64,000 nucleotides of DNA from Shewanella aestuarii (GCF_011765625.1 NZ_CP050314.1:62001-126000), one strand, 5' to 3'. Positions 38,238 through 48,467 are shown, numbered from the stretch's first letter. Notes: generated by a model from the letters alone, not told the origin. A program made the numbers and translations.

Positions 38238-39371
38238 CTACACAATCGCATCAATCTGTTGTTGATACTCAATCGACAAGTCATCGACCAAATCATTAAC
38301 CAAATGTAAATATTTCATCGTGGTTGTGATACTTGAATGTCCAAGCCGAGCTTGTAGGTACATCAACGGTTCAAATTTACTGCTTTTATGCTCTAACATT
38401 CCTTTCAGCATGTGCGTTGCATAAGTATGCCTTAACATATGCGGTGATACGTGAAAGGGTAATTTAAGCGACTTGAGAGCCTTACCAAAAGCAGAACCTT
38501 GAGAAGCCCACCCTTGACCATCAGGCGTTAAAAACAAGCAATTTGACTCCACTTCCGACTCTTGTTGCTTCTGAAAACGAGCCTCATTGACATAACGCCA
38601 CAAGTCCTCCATCAATCGTGTCGGGATGTGTATTTTGCGCTCTTTCTCACCTTTGGTTCGTGAAATATTGACCTCATAGTAAGCTCTGTTTCCAGTAGGC
38701 TTTCTTATTATATTCAAGGGAAACAGCAACAGTTCTTTTCGTCTAATTCCTGTCTGTAGACATAAGCGAACCATCAGCTTTAAGGTTGAATTTTCAATCG
38801 CAGATAAAAGATCTCGCACTTCAATTACCGATAAAAATTGAGCTTTTTTCTCAAAGGTTTTCATCATCAAATCAGAGCTGTATTTCTTACCACCATTTCT
38901 TTCTGTATGAGCTAAAAACTGCTGGCCTTTATTCACTGAAACGGATTCTAGAGAGTAAGGTAATGACTTAAACCACTTACCGACGCCATAAGAATAGAAA
39001 CGCACTATCGTTCTTAAATGCTGATTGGTTGAATTTACCGACATGCCAAACTCACCAACACAAAGGTCACGATAAGCACTGACTAACATTTCATCTTCAC
39101 TGCTTTCTGAAATGTCTCGCCAATCCAAACTGTTCTGCTCACAGAATGTCAGGAATTGAGCTAGGTGATTGCCATACGTCCACCAAGTGTTCTCACTATT
39201 CACTCGACCTCGTTTTAAGCACTCATATACCAAGAACTGCAACGCCTCTACACAAAGCATTCCTGATTCAATCCCTAGATCTGAATTATCAACTTCCCAC
39301 GTTAAGAGGGGAAAGTTAGGGTACTTCACACTTTCAATTTCAAAGTCAGATGTGGATTTAATGCAAAGCAT
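38238..39371 (-). CDS. Tyrosine recombinase, first of the trio, 377 aa
   Basis: All catalytic residues are visible: Arg in LCLQTGIRRKELLLFPL, HxxR in SPHMLRHTYATHML, and LGHSSITTTMKYLHL with His and Tyr. An N-terminal SAM-like core-binding domain precedes it. It leads a four-gene operon with the 550-aa, 601-aa and TnpC-like genes. A LexA-type box lies 14-33 bases upstream of its ATG, which suggests that movement of the element is induced by DNA damage. Confidence 0.88.
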   Translation of the reverse strand: MLCIKSTSDFEIESVKYPNFPLLTWEVDNSDLGIESGMLCVEALQFLVYECLKRGRVNSENTWWTYGNHLAQFLTFCEQNSLDWRDISESSEDEMLVSAYRDLCVGEFGMSVNSTNQHLRTIVRFYSYGVGKWFKSLPYSLESVSVNKGQQFLAHTERNGGKKYSSDLMMKTFEKKAQFLSVIEVRDLLSAIENSTLKLMVRLCLQTGIRRKELLLFPLNIIRKPTGNRAYYEVNISRTKGEKERKIHIPTRLMEDLWRYVNEARFQKQQESEVESNCLFLTPDGQGWASQGSAFGKALKSLKLPFHVSPHMLRHTYATHMLKGMLEHKSSKFEPLMYLQARLGHSSITTTMKYLHLVNDLVDDLSIEYQQQIDAIV

Positions 39372-39384
39372 AATCGCCCTAATT

Positions 39385-39404
39385 CACTGTATATTAACAC
39401 AGTA
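39385..39404. promoter_or_regulatory. Candidate LexA box upstream of the recombinase trio
   Basis: CACTGTATATTAACACAGTA: CTGT-N8-ACAG with AT-rich spacer and one mismatch from the extended consensus TACTGT…ACAGTA. It lies immediately before the first recombinase gene. Confidence 0.75.
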
Positions 39405-39541
39405 TAATTGTACGCATTATGCTTTGCTACAAAAATAAACGATTTTTTATGTGGACATTGGTATGTAACACGTTTCTGGACATAAATGAGTTAAGCCATC
39501 TAACCCACTTTGGGGCAACTATGTCTTTGAATGTCGGGATC

Positions 39542-39567
39542 GGAGCCCTAATAAATAGGGCTCCTTT
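39542..39567 (-). terminator. Intrinsic terminator of the small tyrosine recombinase
   Basis: GGAGCCCT-aataaat-AGGGCTCC stem just beyond the stop codon of the 39571-40167 gene. Confidence 0.7.
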
Positions 39568-39570
39568 CAA

Positions 39571-40167
39571 CTAACAATCAATGCTTTCTGAAAGTAACAG
39601 TGCATCTTCTAATTCAACACCAAGATAGCGGATCGTGTTATCTACCTTTGTATGCCCGAGTAAAAGCTGCACTGCTCTGATATTCTTAGTTTTTGCATAG
39701 ACTAATGTCGCTTTGGTTCGCCTCATTGAGTGCGTACCATACAAATTTGAGTCTAATCCAAGATTTGAAGCCCATTTTCTGACAAGGCATCGATAGTATG
39801 AATAGCTAATTGGTTGCTGTTTTCGTCTTTGGCTTGGGAAAAGAAAATCGTTAGGGTTTAGAGAAGCAATCAACATCCATTTCATTAGACTTTGTTGAGT
39901 TCTTGTCGTTATTTCAAATTGGACTTCAATGTCTGTTTTTCGCTGAATATGCTTAACACGGTTAAATATTCTATCTTGCGAAGATACATCGCAAACTCTG
40001 AGTGGCAGTAAGTCACTAGATCTAAGTTTACTATCAATAGCTAAATTAAGTAGCGCAAGTTGCATCAAACTATTTTCAATCTCTAGCCTGGTTCTGATAC
40101 GCCATATCTCTTCAAGCCGAAAAGGCTTTTTGACACCACTACGTTTCGCTTTACTAAAACACATCAT
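39571..40167 (-). CDS. Short tyrosine recombinase (catalytic domain only), 198 aa
   Basis: Size and layout are like FimB/FimE-type recombinases that lack a separate core-binding domain. Catalytic residues are Arg in AIDSKLRSSDLLPLRV, HxxR in YGTHSMRRTKATLVY, and LLGHTKVDNTIRYLGV with His and Tyr. A copy of the dispersed ACTTTGGGGCA motif lies 46 bases beyond its stop codon. It may act on that motif, but this is an inference. A terminator follows directly. Confidence 0.85.
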   Translation of the reverse strand: MMCFSKAKRSGVKKPFRLEEIWRIRTRLEIENSLMQLALLNLAIDSKLRSSDLLPLRVCDVSSQDRIFNRVKHIQRKTDIEVQFEITTRTQQSLMKWMLIASLNPNDFLFPSQRRKQQPISYSYYRCLVRKWASNLGLDSNLYGTHSMRRTKATLVYAKTKNIRAVQLLLGHTKVDNTIRYLGVELEDALLLSESIDC

Positions 40168-40318
40168 GACGACCTCCTTTTATTTTGGTCATCACGATTG
40201 TAGTTAGAAAGAAATGGATGTATTCACATTAGTATTTCTACGGAATAACTCTGTAAGAGTGTGCCCAGTTAAGCCAATGAAATACTGGTCATTCCAAAAC
40301 TTTAATTAATCAACTTGA

Positions 40319-40349
40319 ATAGCCCCACACAAAGAAGGAATGGGGCTAT
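40319..40349 (-). terminator. Intrinsic terminator of the czc operon
   Basis: ATAGCCCC … GGGGCTAT, 10 bases beyond the czcA stop codon on the minus strand. Confidence 0.65.
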
Positions 40350-40358
40350 ACAGAGTTG

Positions 40359-43300
40359 TTATGACCTAAACTCTTTTAATTTTCCTTTAGAAAAGAACTG
40401 ATATAGGCTTGGAACAACAAATAGCGTGAGTAACGTTGCTGTAATTAAGCCACCAACAATTACACTAGCAAGCGGCCTTTGAATTTCAGAACCAACCCCA
40501 TTTGACATCAACATAGGTATTAATCCTAATGCTGACGTAATTGCGGTCATAAGCACTGGACGTAATCTCGACGTAGCACCATCAAATATAGCTTCTGCTG
40601 TTGTCAGTCCATCTTTGACGCGTTGGTTAATGCTTTCCACCATGACAACACCATTGAGAACTGCTACCCCAAATAAGGTAATAAAGCCTACGGAGCTTGG
40701 AACCGATAAATACTGACCTGAAAGGTATAGTGAGAATACCCCCCTATAACTGCTAAAGGAACGTTAAGCAGGATCAGCATAGCTTGCCCGACAGAACCAA
40801 ACGCATAATATAGGAGTGATGCTATCAAAGCCAACGATAACGGTACTACAATAGAAAGGCGCTGCTGCGCTCTTTGTTGGCTTTCGAATTGACCTCCAAT
40901 CGATACTGAATAACCTACAGGTAATTTTACTTCTGAGGCTATCGTTGCCTGAATATCTTCAACTACACTTCCCATATCACGGCCTTGGACGTTAGCTTGA
41001 ATAACCACTCGGCGCTGCACATCATCACGCCTAACCTGTGGAGGTCCAGACTCAAAAGACACAGAAGCTACATCACCAATTCTTACCCAAGCGCCTGTAG
41101 GAGACTGTAACCTTATATCGGCTATAGCTTCACTATTCGCTCTAAATTCCTCGCCTAGACGCACGTAAATATCATAACGCTCGTTTCCATTAACAATCTG
41201 ACCGGCTTCAGCACCACCAATTCCGTTTTGAACCACTTCCATGACATCGCCAACAGATAAACCATATCGAGAAAGTTCAATTCGATTAGGTGCAATAACC
41301 AGCTGTGCTTCACCAGCTATCTGCTCAAGAGCAACATCTTTCGCACCTTCGATTGATTTTATAGCAGCTTCTATTTCTTGGCCTTTATTAGCAAGTACCG
41401 CTAAATCAGGTCCAAATAGTTTTATTGCAAGTTGGGCTTTTACACCTGATAACAATTCATCCACACGAGTAGCAATAGGCTGGGAAAAATTTAGTAGTAA
41501 CCCAGGGAACTCTTCTAATGAGAGTTCCATTTTATCTTGTAACTCATAACGATTAGAGGCGCTTGTCCATTCTGAAACAGGCTTAAGGCCAATGTAGATT
41601 TCAATGTTGTTCACAGGCTCGGGGTCGCCGCCAATTTCTGCTCGACCAATTCGGCTCAGTGCATAGGTCACTTCAGGGAAAGCCATTAACTTTTCTTCCA
41701 ATATTGGAGCAACCGAGAGCGCTGTTTCTAAACTAGAAGAAGGGGCTAGAGTAACCCTTAGGTTAATCGTTCCTTCTTCAAGTTCTGGCACGAACTCTGT
41801 CCCAATTTGTGGAATAACTGCCGCAGCTGAAGCAACAAGTGCTAATGAAACAAAAACAACAAATTTGGTCTGATTTAAAGCAATTTTCAATGACTTCCGA
41901 TACAGAACATCGATAGGTTTTAAAATCAAACCTTCCCTTTCTTTTACCCCACTTTTAAACATAAAAGTGGCAAGTGCAGGTACAATAAATAAAGCAACAA
42001 CTATAGCTGACACCACAGCTAGCATAATGCTGATTGCCATTGGCTGAAATAGTTTTGCCTCGACACCTTCAAAACTAAACAGTGGTGTAAAAACAACAAG
42101 AATGATTGAAGTAGCAAAAAAGATTGGACGAGCAACTTCTTTACCCGCAAGTTTTAACTTTTGCTTAATTTCAATACTTGCTTCATCGTTGCCGCTTTCC
42201 AGTTGCTTATTTAGATGTTTAAACATGTTTTCAACCATTACAACGGAACCATCGACTAACATGCCAATAGCCACGACAATACCACCAAGCGACATCAAGT
42301 TGGCTGAAACACCCAACCACGCCATCACCATTAATGCAATACCAATAGAAATTGGAATAGAAATCAGCACTAAAAATGTAGCTCTTAAATTCATTAAAAA
42401 GAGCGCCAATACAACGGTAATAAAGACAAAAGCTAAAGCAAGGGCTTCAACAACGGTTGTCACCGCTTTTTCAATTAAATCTGCCTGATCGTAAAAAGGC
42501 TCAAACCTTACACCTTCCGGGAGTGCCTGGTTGATAAGCGTGGTTCTAGCATTAATACCATCTATCGTCGCTTTGGTATTCGAACCCATCCGCTTTAAGA
42601 CTATGCCAGAGACAACTTCACCCAAATTTTCGACAGTACCGTTGTCAGCTTTGCGTGTCATAGTGACAGCACCTTGTCTGATCTCTGAACCAAGTGATAC
42701 ATTCGCTACATCAGAAACAGTAACAACGACACCATTTAGTGTTTTCACAGGCACTTGCTGAATATTTTCAATACCTTTCTCACCACTTTCAAACCAACCT
42801 GTACCACGAATAACTAACTGCTCTTGGCCGCGGTTCATGTACCAGCCACCGACATTGGCGTTGTTATTTTCAAGCGCTGAAACTACTTCTTCTTGTGTTA
42901 ACTCGTAGGATAATAATTTGGAAGGGTCGACATTAACTTGATATTGTCGAACATTACCACCAAATGACAGTACATCAGTCACACCGTCTACAGGCATTAT
43001 TAATAGTTTAATGATCCAGTCATTCAGACTTCTAAGCGCCATTGAATCATACTTGCTAGTGTCATCTGAAATCAGCAAATATTGAAAAACTTGTCCTAAG
43101 CCAGAAGTGTTGGGCCCCATTTCTGGTGTCCCAACTCCGGCAGGAATAAGCTCCTTTGCAGCCTGTAACCGCTCAAAAACTAACTGTCTAGCAAAATATA
43201 TGTCAGTGCCTTCTTTAAATACTACAGTTACACCGGACAAACCTGTTTTTGATATAGAGCGCACTTGTTCTACATCCGGCAATGCATACATCACAGCTTC

Positions 43301-43507
43301 AATTGGATAGCTAATAAGCTGTTCTACTTCTTCAGCGGCTAAACCCGGCGCTTCAGTATTAACGGCGACTTGAACATTTGTTACATCTGGAAAAGCATCT
43401 AAGTTCAACTTAGGTATGGTTATAACGGCACTTGCCATCAACGCAAATAGTGCGATTAGCACTAGCAACCTGTTGTTAATGGACCAATCAATTATTCGAT
43501 TAAACAT
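40359..43507 (-). pseudogene. czcA: Heavy-metal RND efflux pump CzcA, frameshifted
   Basis: Two frames together give a full-length HME-RND protein of about 1049 residues. The first 939 codons (MFNRIIDWSINNRLLVLIAL … LLNVPLAVIGG) and the last ~95 (MVESINQRVKDG … FSKGKLKEFRS) are joined by a one-base shift at a run of six C (40739-40744). A seventh base would restore VIGGVFSLYLSGQYLSVP. The helix-4 motif LVDGSVVMVEN is the one typical of Zn/Co/Cd pumps. It may be a true mutation, a phase-variable tract, or a homopolymer sequencing error. CzcB is encoded 11 bases upstream. Confidence 0.88.
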
Positions 43508-43518
43508 GGTTGGCCTCC

Positions 43519-44742
43519 TTAATGGTTATGCGGATCAAATCCGCCCTTAGCTATCTCAGAGGCGACAAAAAAAGCGCCACGGGTAACGACTCTAGTTCCA
43601 GGTTCAATACCTAAAACTTCGCGATACTCGCCAAAAGATCTGCCTCTTGTCACTTCAACTGCCATAAACTCATTTGGATGGTCTTCAATAAACACTGTCC
43701 AATCACCATCACTGCTTCTTATCAACGCTTCTTCTGGTACGGCAATGACCTCACTGTTCGATTCGAACTGAAAATAGACTTTCACAAACATACCTGAATG
43801 AAGCTTATGTTCAGTATTATTAACTGACAGTCTGACAATTCGGGTACGGGTGATAGGATCGATTGTGTGAGCTTCTTGTATTACATTGGCAGGATATTTA
43901 GAACCACTTACTTCAACTAGAGCAGGGCTGCCTAAGACTATATTTAACGCTTTATTTGGTGGAACATTTGCTTCTACCCAAAGGTCTGTCTCATCGGCAA
44001 GTAACATGATGGTTTCACCCGCTTCAATGCGCTGACCTTGCATAAAGTCATCCTGTAAAACAACACCTTCTCGCTCAGCAATAAGCGCATATTGCCCAAA
44101 GGTTGAGTTATCTTGCTGATATATTTTTTCAATTGCCTGTTGAGTCAAACCAAAAGCAAGTAACTTACCGTAAACTCCTCTATAGATGCTTTCAGCCTCC
44201 ACAAGAGTTCGCTCGCTTACATTATCACTACCTAACTTTTTAGCTCGCTTCCAATTGGAAGATGCAATGATAAAATCAGCTTGCGTTTGTGCCATCGTCT
44301 CGCTAAACAATGTAACCAGCTCTTGCCCAACTTTAACGTGGTCTCCTAAGCTTGCATGGCGGCTAATAACTACAGAGTCAGTTCGTGGAGAGACAATATA
44401 GCTCTTATAACCATTTGCTTGGATTTCTCCCGGAGCATAAATACTTTTAAAATGTTTTTTTAGTACAAGCTCTTCAACTTTTATTCCTGCTAATTTAATT
44501 TTCTCAGCACTTAAAGTAATACCTTCTTCGTGCTCCTCTTCCTCAACTGAAAGCTTCTGAGGGATATTTAATTCCTCTGTAGCATGCTCAAGCTCATGAA
44601 CAACAGTTTTAGTGGAGTGTTCATGCGAATGTTCATCGTGATGAGTGTTATTTTTGCTGCTACTAGCCGATGTTGGGTTTATTGAAAACACACCCAAAGT
44701 AATCACTAGGGTTACCCCTGTGATTTGAAGAAAATCATTCAT
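43519..44742 (-). CDS. czcB: CzcB-like periplasmic adaptor of metal RND pump, 407 aa
   Basis: A membrane-fusion protein with an N-terminal signal/anchor (MNDFLQITGVTLVITLGVFS) and a His-rich metal-binding stretch (HHDEHSHEHS, ~34-43). Lipoyl and barrel-sandwich halves follow (YKSYIVSPRTDSVVISRHAS and ALIAEREGVVLQDDFMQGQR). It links the inner-membrane pump CzcA to an outer-membrane channel. The usual czcC channel gene is absent; a TolC-type host channel would have to substitute. It lies between the His-rich small protein and czcA in one leftward operon. Confidence 0.88.
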   Translation of the reverse strand: MNDFLQITGVTLVITLGVFSINPTSASSSKNNTHHDEHSHEHSTKTVVHELEHATEELNIPQKLSVEEEEHEEGITLSAEKIKLAGIKVEELVLKKHFKSIYAPGEIQANGYKSYIVSPRTDSVVISRHASLGDHVKVGQELVTLFSETMAQTQADFIIASSNWKRAKKLGSDNVSERTLVEAESIYRGVYGKLLAFGLTQQAIEKIYQQDNSTFGQYALIAEREGVVLQDDFMQGQRIEAGETIMLLADETDLWVEANVPPNKALNIVLGSPALVEVSGSKYPANVIQEAHTIDPITRTRIVRLSVNNTEHKLHSGMFVKVYFQFESNSEVIAVPEEALIRSSDGDWTVFIEDHPNEFMAVEVTRGRSFGEYREVLGIEPGTRVVTRGAFFVASEIAKGGFDPHNH

Positions 44743-44806
44743 AATGTCTCTTAACTTTTATTAAACCAAATTTTGTTTGCGTGAAGACGCGGTGCATTGA
44801 GTAAAG

Positions 44807-45145
44807 TTAAGCGATGGGAGGGCGATTGAGCCTAGTTGAATAACTATGAGGAAACAAAGTCAACTTATTGAAATTGTAGAAGTGGTTTTTGGGCAGGTTT
44901 AAGGTAAATGCTTTCACCAAAAACCAATTGGTATGATTGCCACTACAGTGCCCACAATGGTGACAGTCATGCATATCATGTTTTTTATCATCATCAAGCT
45001 TGGATGTATGATCAGTCTCGTGGTTATGAGTAGATTGGAAATGTTCAGCATCTAGTTGATGAGCATCTGCAGATACGGATACCGCAAATGATTGTAAAAT
45101 AATAGATAATATAAGCAGTATTTTTAAAGCAACGTTAGTTTTCAC
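44807..45145 (-). CDS. CzcI-like small His-rich periplasmic protein, 112 aa
   Basis: Signal peptide (ALKILLILSIILQSFAVSVSA) followed by a region packed with His, Asp and Cys (HDMHDCHHCGHCSGNH, ~57-72). This matches the size and motif of CzcI-type proteins that precede czcCBA operons and bind metal in the periplasm. It is the first gene of the operon here, 64 bases before czcB. Symbol withheld because identity rests on context and composition. Confidence 0.7.
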   Translation of the reverse strand: MKTNVALKILLILSIILQSFAVSVSADAHQLDAEHFQSTHNHETDHTSKLDDDKKHDMHDCHHCGHCSGNHTNWFLVKAFTLNLPKNHFYNFNKLTLFPHSYSTRLNRPPIA

Positions 45146-45393
45146 AGCTATACTCTCATCGTTAGATGAATATAAAATAGCAAATTCATGAACTCAAATC
45201 TAAGGCTATCATCACATCATCACATCATCAATGATTTTTTTCTCTCCTTAGCATTTTTAATACTAAATGTACTATCGGTCTGTAGTGAAACGTGTAAGAT
45301 TTGAAACAACTCTACAGCAATTTGGTGTATGTAAAATTCGGCACCGGTTACACAAATCAGTAACCAAACAAATATTCAGGGAGGAAGCTGCTA

Positions 45394-46137
45394 ATGAATT
45401 CAGGTATTTGGTTCAGGGCGGGTATCGTTATCATATATGGCTCGTCTGTAGATGCCTCTCCTCATAGCCACCATGCAATTCAACTTGCGTGGCCTCGATC
45501 TAATTCTGGTTGTACATTAGATAATAAGGAAATTAATACAGCTGTAGTTATTGATTCTAGCATCAAGCATCAGTTACAAATGGATGAGGGTTGGATCTTA
45601 TTAGTAGAACCCTCCAGTGAATTAGGTGTTGCATTGACAAAAAAGTTGGAAGGAAGGCCATCAAGGCTATTTGAAGGCTCTGTTCTCTTTTTCAACCATC
45701 CCAAAAACACTGATGATTTGACGGAACATCTATCTTCACTGTTTGAAAGCCTAGGTCTGCAGACCATGTTTCCACTTTGCAATCAAACGCTAACAATAGA
45801 CCCTCGTATTAGGACATTACTGAGCGAACTTTCTCAATGCTTAGATGGGCAATGCCTAAAGCCAAACCATTGGAGAGCATCAGATGTTGCCAAAAAGCTT
45901 GCACTATCTGAAAGTCGATTTCTGCATTTGTTTAGTGAGGAACTAGGCATACCTTGGCGACCATACCTGTTGTGGTGTCGAATGATATGTGCGGTAAGAG
46001 CGATACTTAAAGGAGCATCAGCGACAGACGCGGCCTACATGGCTGGTTTCTCTGACAGCCCACACTTGAGCCGAAGTTTTAGAAAAACGTTTGGAATGAC
46101 AATTCGCCAAGCAAAGACCATTTTTCAAGAAAGGTAG
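45394..46137 (+). CDS. AraC-family transcriptional regulator, 247 aa
   Basis: The C-terminal 95 residues form the double helix-turn-helix of AraC proteins (VAKKLALSESRFLHLFSEEL, then ASATDAAYMAGFSDSPHLSRSF up to FGMTIRQA). The N-terminal domain (SSVDASPHSHHAIQLAWP) resembles a small cupin-like sensor. A strong GGGAGG ribosome binding site precedes the ATG. It is divergent from the czc operon and 69 bases upstream of a transglutaminase-like gene. Confidence 0.85.
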   Translation: MNSGIWFRAGIVIIYGSSVDASPHSHHAIQLAWPRSNSGCTLDNKEINTAVVIDSSIKHQLQMDEGWILLVEPSSELGVALTKKLEGRPSRLFEGSVLFFNHPKNTDDLTEHLSSLFESLGLQTMFPLCNQTLTIDPRIRTLLSELSQCLDGQCLKPNHWRASDVAKKLALSESRFLHLFSEELGIPWRPYLLWCRMICAVRAILKGASATDAAYMAGFSDSPHLSRSFRKTFGMTIRQAKTIFQER

Positions 46138-46206
46138 CCAGTTTATTCAAGTCTTGTATTCTCCTTTTGTTTACTCTTTATGTGTGTTCTCAGAGAGGAG
46201 ATATTC

Positions 46207-46929
46207 ATGACTTTGGTATCTAAAAAATATCTACAAGAAACGGCGATGCTAGATTTTAAGCACCCAGACATCCAAGAGCTAGTTGAGAAAAAAGAGTGGA
46301 ATAAGCTCTCTCAGTACGAGGTTATTGGTGCAATTTACAAGTATGTCCGAGATGAAATTCAATTCGGTTATAACAAAGATGATCGCTTGGCGGCAAGCCA
46401 AGTGCTAAAAGACGGCTACGGGCAATGTAATACCAAAGGTACTTTATTGATGGCATTGTTACGTGCAGTAGGTATAGCAACACGCTCCCATGGTTTTACT
46501 ATTTTTAACGAACTGCAGCGAGGAGCGATACCGAACTACCTATTTGTGCTCGCGCCAGAGCGTATCATTCATAGTTGGGTAGAAGTCTATCAGAATGAAC
46601 GCTGGATTAATCTAGAAGGCTATATTTTAGATAGTGATTACTTAAAACAGGTGCAAAACAGATTCGCTGAAGTTAATGAACCATTCTCAGGTTACGGAGT
46701 TTCTACCAAATGTTTGTCCAATCCTAGTATTGATTGGAAAGGAGAAGATACCTATATACAAAGTGAAGGGATCGCCGACGATTTTGGCGTGTTTTCGCAA
46801 CCCGACGATTTCTATTTTATACACGGTAGTAACTTGTCAGGTATAAAAAAAGTGATGTTTCAATATGCACTCCGCCACTTAATGAACTGGAATGTAAATA
46901 ACATACGAACAAAAGGGATTTCAAACTGA
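46207..46929 (+). CDS. Transglutaminase-like (papain-fold) protein, 240 aa
   Basis: Cys-His-Asp triad visible: GYGQCNTKGTLLMALLRAVG (Cys ~75), RIIHSWVEVY (His ~113), and WINLEGYILD (Asp/Glu region ~124-133). The start MTLVSKKYL at 46207 follows GAGAGGAGAT and is preferred over the ATG 27 bases upstream. Such short transglutaminase-core proteins may be proteases or peptide N-glycanase-like enzymes; the substrate is unknown. It follows the AraC gene and is probably controlled with it. Confidence 0.75.
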   Translation: MTLVSKKYLQETAMLDFKHPDIQELVEKKEWNKLSQYEVIGAIYKYVRDEIQFGYNKDDRLAASQVLKDGYGQCNTKGTLLMALLRAVGIATRSHGFTIFNELQRGAIPNYLFVLAPERIIHSWVEVYQNERWINLEGYILDSDYLKQVQNRFAEVNEPFSGYGVSTKCLSNPSIDWKGEDTYIQSEGIADDFGVFSQPDDFYFIHGSNLSGIKKVMFQYALRHLMNWNVNNIRTKGISN

Positions 46930-47016
46930 GTGGATTAGATAAATTGGCTACATATATAGAGCTTTCTGCATGAGAAAAGTAAGTCAAATTGCAGGATTTG
47001 AAACTGACTTCAATTC

Positions 47017-47043
47017 CTTCCTAGCTCACTTTGGGGCAGAAAT
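47017..47043 (+). repeat. Dispersed motif, copy B
   Basis: CACTTTGGGGCAGAAATG (47026-47043), the best copy of a motif found five times between 39.5 and 54.0 kb, always in this orientation. Other copies: 39506, 47871, 48640 and 53994. Confidence 0.5.
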
Positions 47044-47074
47044 GCTTTAAGAAGCTCTGAAAGCTTCCATAAAA

Positions 47075-47104
47075 AAATCCAAGTGCATTAAATACACTTG
47101 GATT
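47075..47104. terminator. Bidirectional terminator before the pilin gene
   Basis: AATCCAAGTG-cattaaata-CACTTGGATT with A-run before and T-run after. Lies between the transglutaminase gene and the converging pilin gene. Confidence 0.8.
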
Positions 47105-47187
47105 TTGATAACTCTGGAAGGCCTTTCTACCAATCAATTCTACTCTAACTAGTGCAGGCTAAAATAGGGCTGACCTGCTAGCAATTG

Positions 47188-47709
47188 TTAACATTTACTT
47201 GGGTCGGTTGTTACTTCGTATTTCGGTAAGCCGCCAAGAGTTTTTGCTTCAGTGTACAACAAAGAACAAGTAGGAAAACCAGTACTATCCAAAGGTGATC
47301 CTCGCTGCCATATTCTAGCTAATCCTTCTGCAGGATTAATACTTTGAGTAATCACCCATTCGCTTTTTGAGTCAACAAAACTGACATCAGCCACATCTAG
47401 ATCCATTGCAAGTCTAAAATTCAATGCTGTAGCTTTCAAGTAACCAAAAGCAATACCTACCTCTTGTGCAGCGCCAATATCAACGGAAACACCGTCGCCA
47501 TTTGCAGCCTTTTCTTTTCCTGCGATTGCCGCTTTGGAATAGACTAAAGAATTAGCACCTTGAAGTGCGGCTTTAACACCAGCTAGTGCGGATACTCTGG
47601 CATCACCTTGAAGATTAATAAATTTAGGCGCGGCAGTTACCGCTAAAATACCTAAAATAATGATAACTACAACTAACTCGATTAATGTAAAACCATGTTG
47701 CTTTTGCAT
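47188..47709 (-). CDS. MSHA-type IVa major pilin-like protein, 173 aa
   Basis: Type IV prepilin: a short leader MQKQHG, then [20 protein letters not shown] with Glu5 of the mature protein. Cys residues near the C-terminus ([10 protein letters not shown]…DPSKC) form the disulfide loop typical of MshA. The closest known group is MSHA pilin of Vibrio and Shewanella. It is a lone gene without assembly machinery, bounded by copies of the dispersed motif on both sides. It may be a pilin variant carried as cargo. Confidence 0.88.
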   Translation of the reverse strand: MQKQHGFTLIELVVVIIILGILAVTAAPKFINLQGDARVSALAGVKAALQGANSLVYSKAAIAGKEKAANGDGVSVDIGAAQEVGIAFGYLKATALNFRLAMDLDVADVSFVDSKSEWVITQSINPAEGLARIWQRGSPLDSTGFPTCSLLYTEAKTLGGLPKYEVTTDPSKC

Positions 47710-48179
47710 TTATCACCTCTTAAATAATAGAACAAAACATTTGTTATTTTGTTAGTGAATTTATAGTTAAAGGTTAAGTATCTGTCAACATTCATAATGC
47801 ACTCTACTTAGATAAGAAAAAATAAGCCAAATAACTACTCTCTAAAGTGAGCTGTCAAATAAACCTATCAAACTTTGGGGCAGAAGTAAGCTTGCCACAT
47901 AAGGTTCTTAGCTTTAAGCTAACGTTGAGTGCCTCGGGTATCCCTGCTTTTTCATTGAACTGCTATTTGCTGTCTGGCCAGAAGTAATAGCATCAATCTG
48001 AACTTGGCGTAATTACAAAGCAGCCCTCCGAGGACGTACGATAGCCCTGTTATCTTCCGCTCATAGAGTATTGACCATAGGCAGCGCGTAATAGAGCCAC
48101 TAATTTTAGTGGTTCTTGTCGTTTCTAGCATTCGAAAAAGAAAAAGCTCTGCAAACGCAGAGCTTTATCATCGTGAGAT
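47710..48179. other. Intergenic region with dispersed-motif copy C and two hairpins
   Basis: No gene. Contains AACTTTGGGGCAGAAGT (47870-47886). Also a stem from GAGCCACTAA with TTAGTGGTTC (48093-48115) and the terminator AAAGCTCTGC-aaac-GCAGAGCTTT (48143-48166) for the leftward gene that ends at 48180. Confidence 0.6.
48143..48166 (-). terminator. Intrinsic terminator
   Basis: AAAGCTCTGC-aaac-GCAGAGCTTT stem with A/T flanks, 14 bases beyond the stop of the 95-aa gene. Confidence 0.8.
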
Positions 48180-48467
48180 TTACTTGTAGTACTGATAAAG
48201 TCGTTTGGAATTATGTTTCCAACTTTTTGCTAGGCCAAAGACATACGCTGGATAGTCATCCCATGGGTTAGCCAAAGATCTTCCTCGAGCAGCTCGCAGC
48301 TTGATCGGGTACCCTCTGCACTCAATCATGTGAAGGAAATAATAGCCCTTTTCCTGTTTTGTTGAAAAATGCTTGTGGGTTCCACTGTGAACTCTGGGAT
48401 AAAAATCCCAAAGATATTGATTCTGGCATTTAATACGTTTTCGGTACTGCTGTTTTAATTTTTTCAT
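48180..48467 (-). CDS. Hypothetical protein, 95 aa
   Basis: Very basic, aromatic-rich protein (MKKLKQQYRKRIKCQNQYLW; RGRSLANPWDDYPAYVFGLA), of unknown family. Its start follows GGAGGGTAA. It stands alone between dispersed-motif copies C and D, so it is itself a small cassette-like unit. Charge suggests nucleic-acid binding, but nothing proves it. Confidence 0.6.
   Translation of the reverse strand: MKKLKQQYRKRIKCQNQYLWDFYPRVHSGTHKHFSTKQEKGYYFLHMIECRGYPIKLRAARGRSLANPWDDYPAYVFGLAKSWKHNSKRLYQYYK

Larger units (their letters stand above)
33186..39490 (-). mobile_element. Tn554/RIT-like multi-recombinase element (approximate borders)
   Basis: Contains passenger genes (33299-34239), the TnpC-like gene and three tyrosine recombinases. 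The left border is where hsdM homology ends (33185). The right border is set near the GGACAT motifs at 39455-39485; similar TGGACAT motifs occur at the left end (33214, and inverted near 33262). Such elements lack terminal inverted repeats, so the exact ends need an empty-site comparison. Confidence 0.6.
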
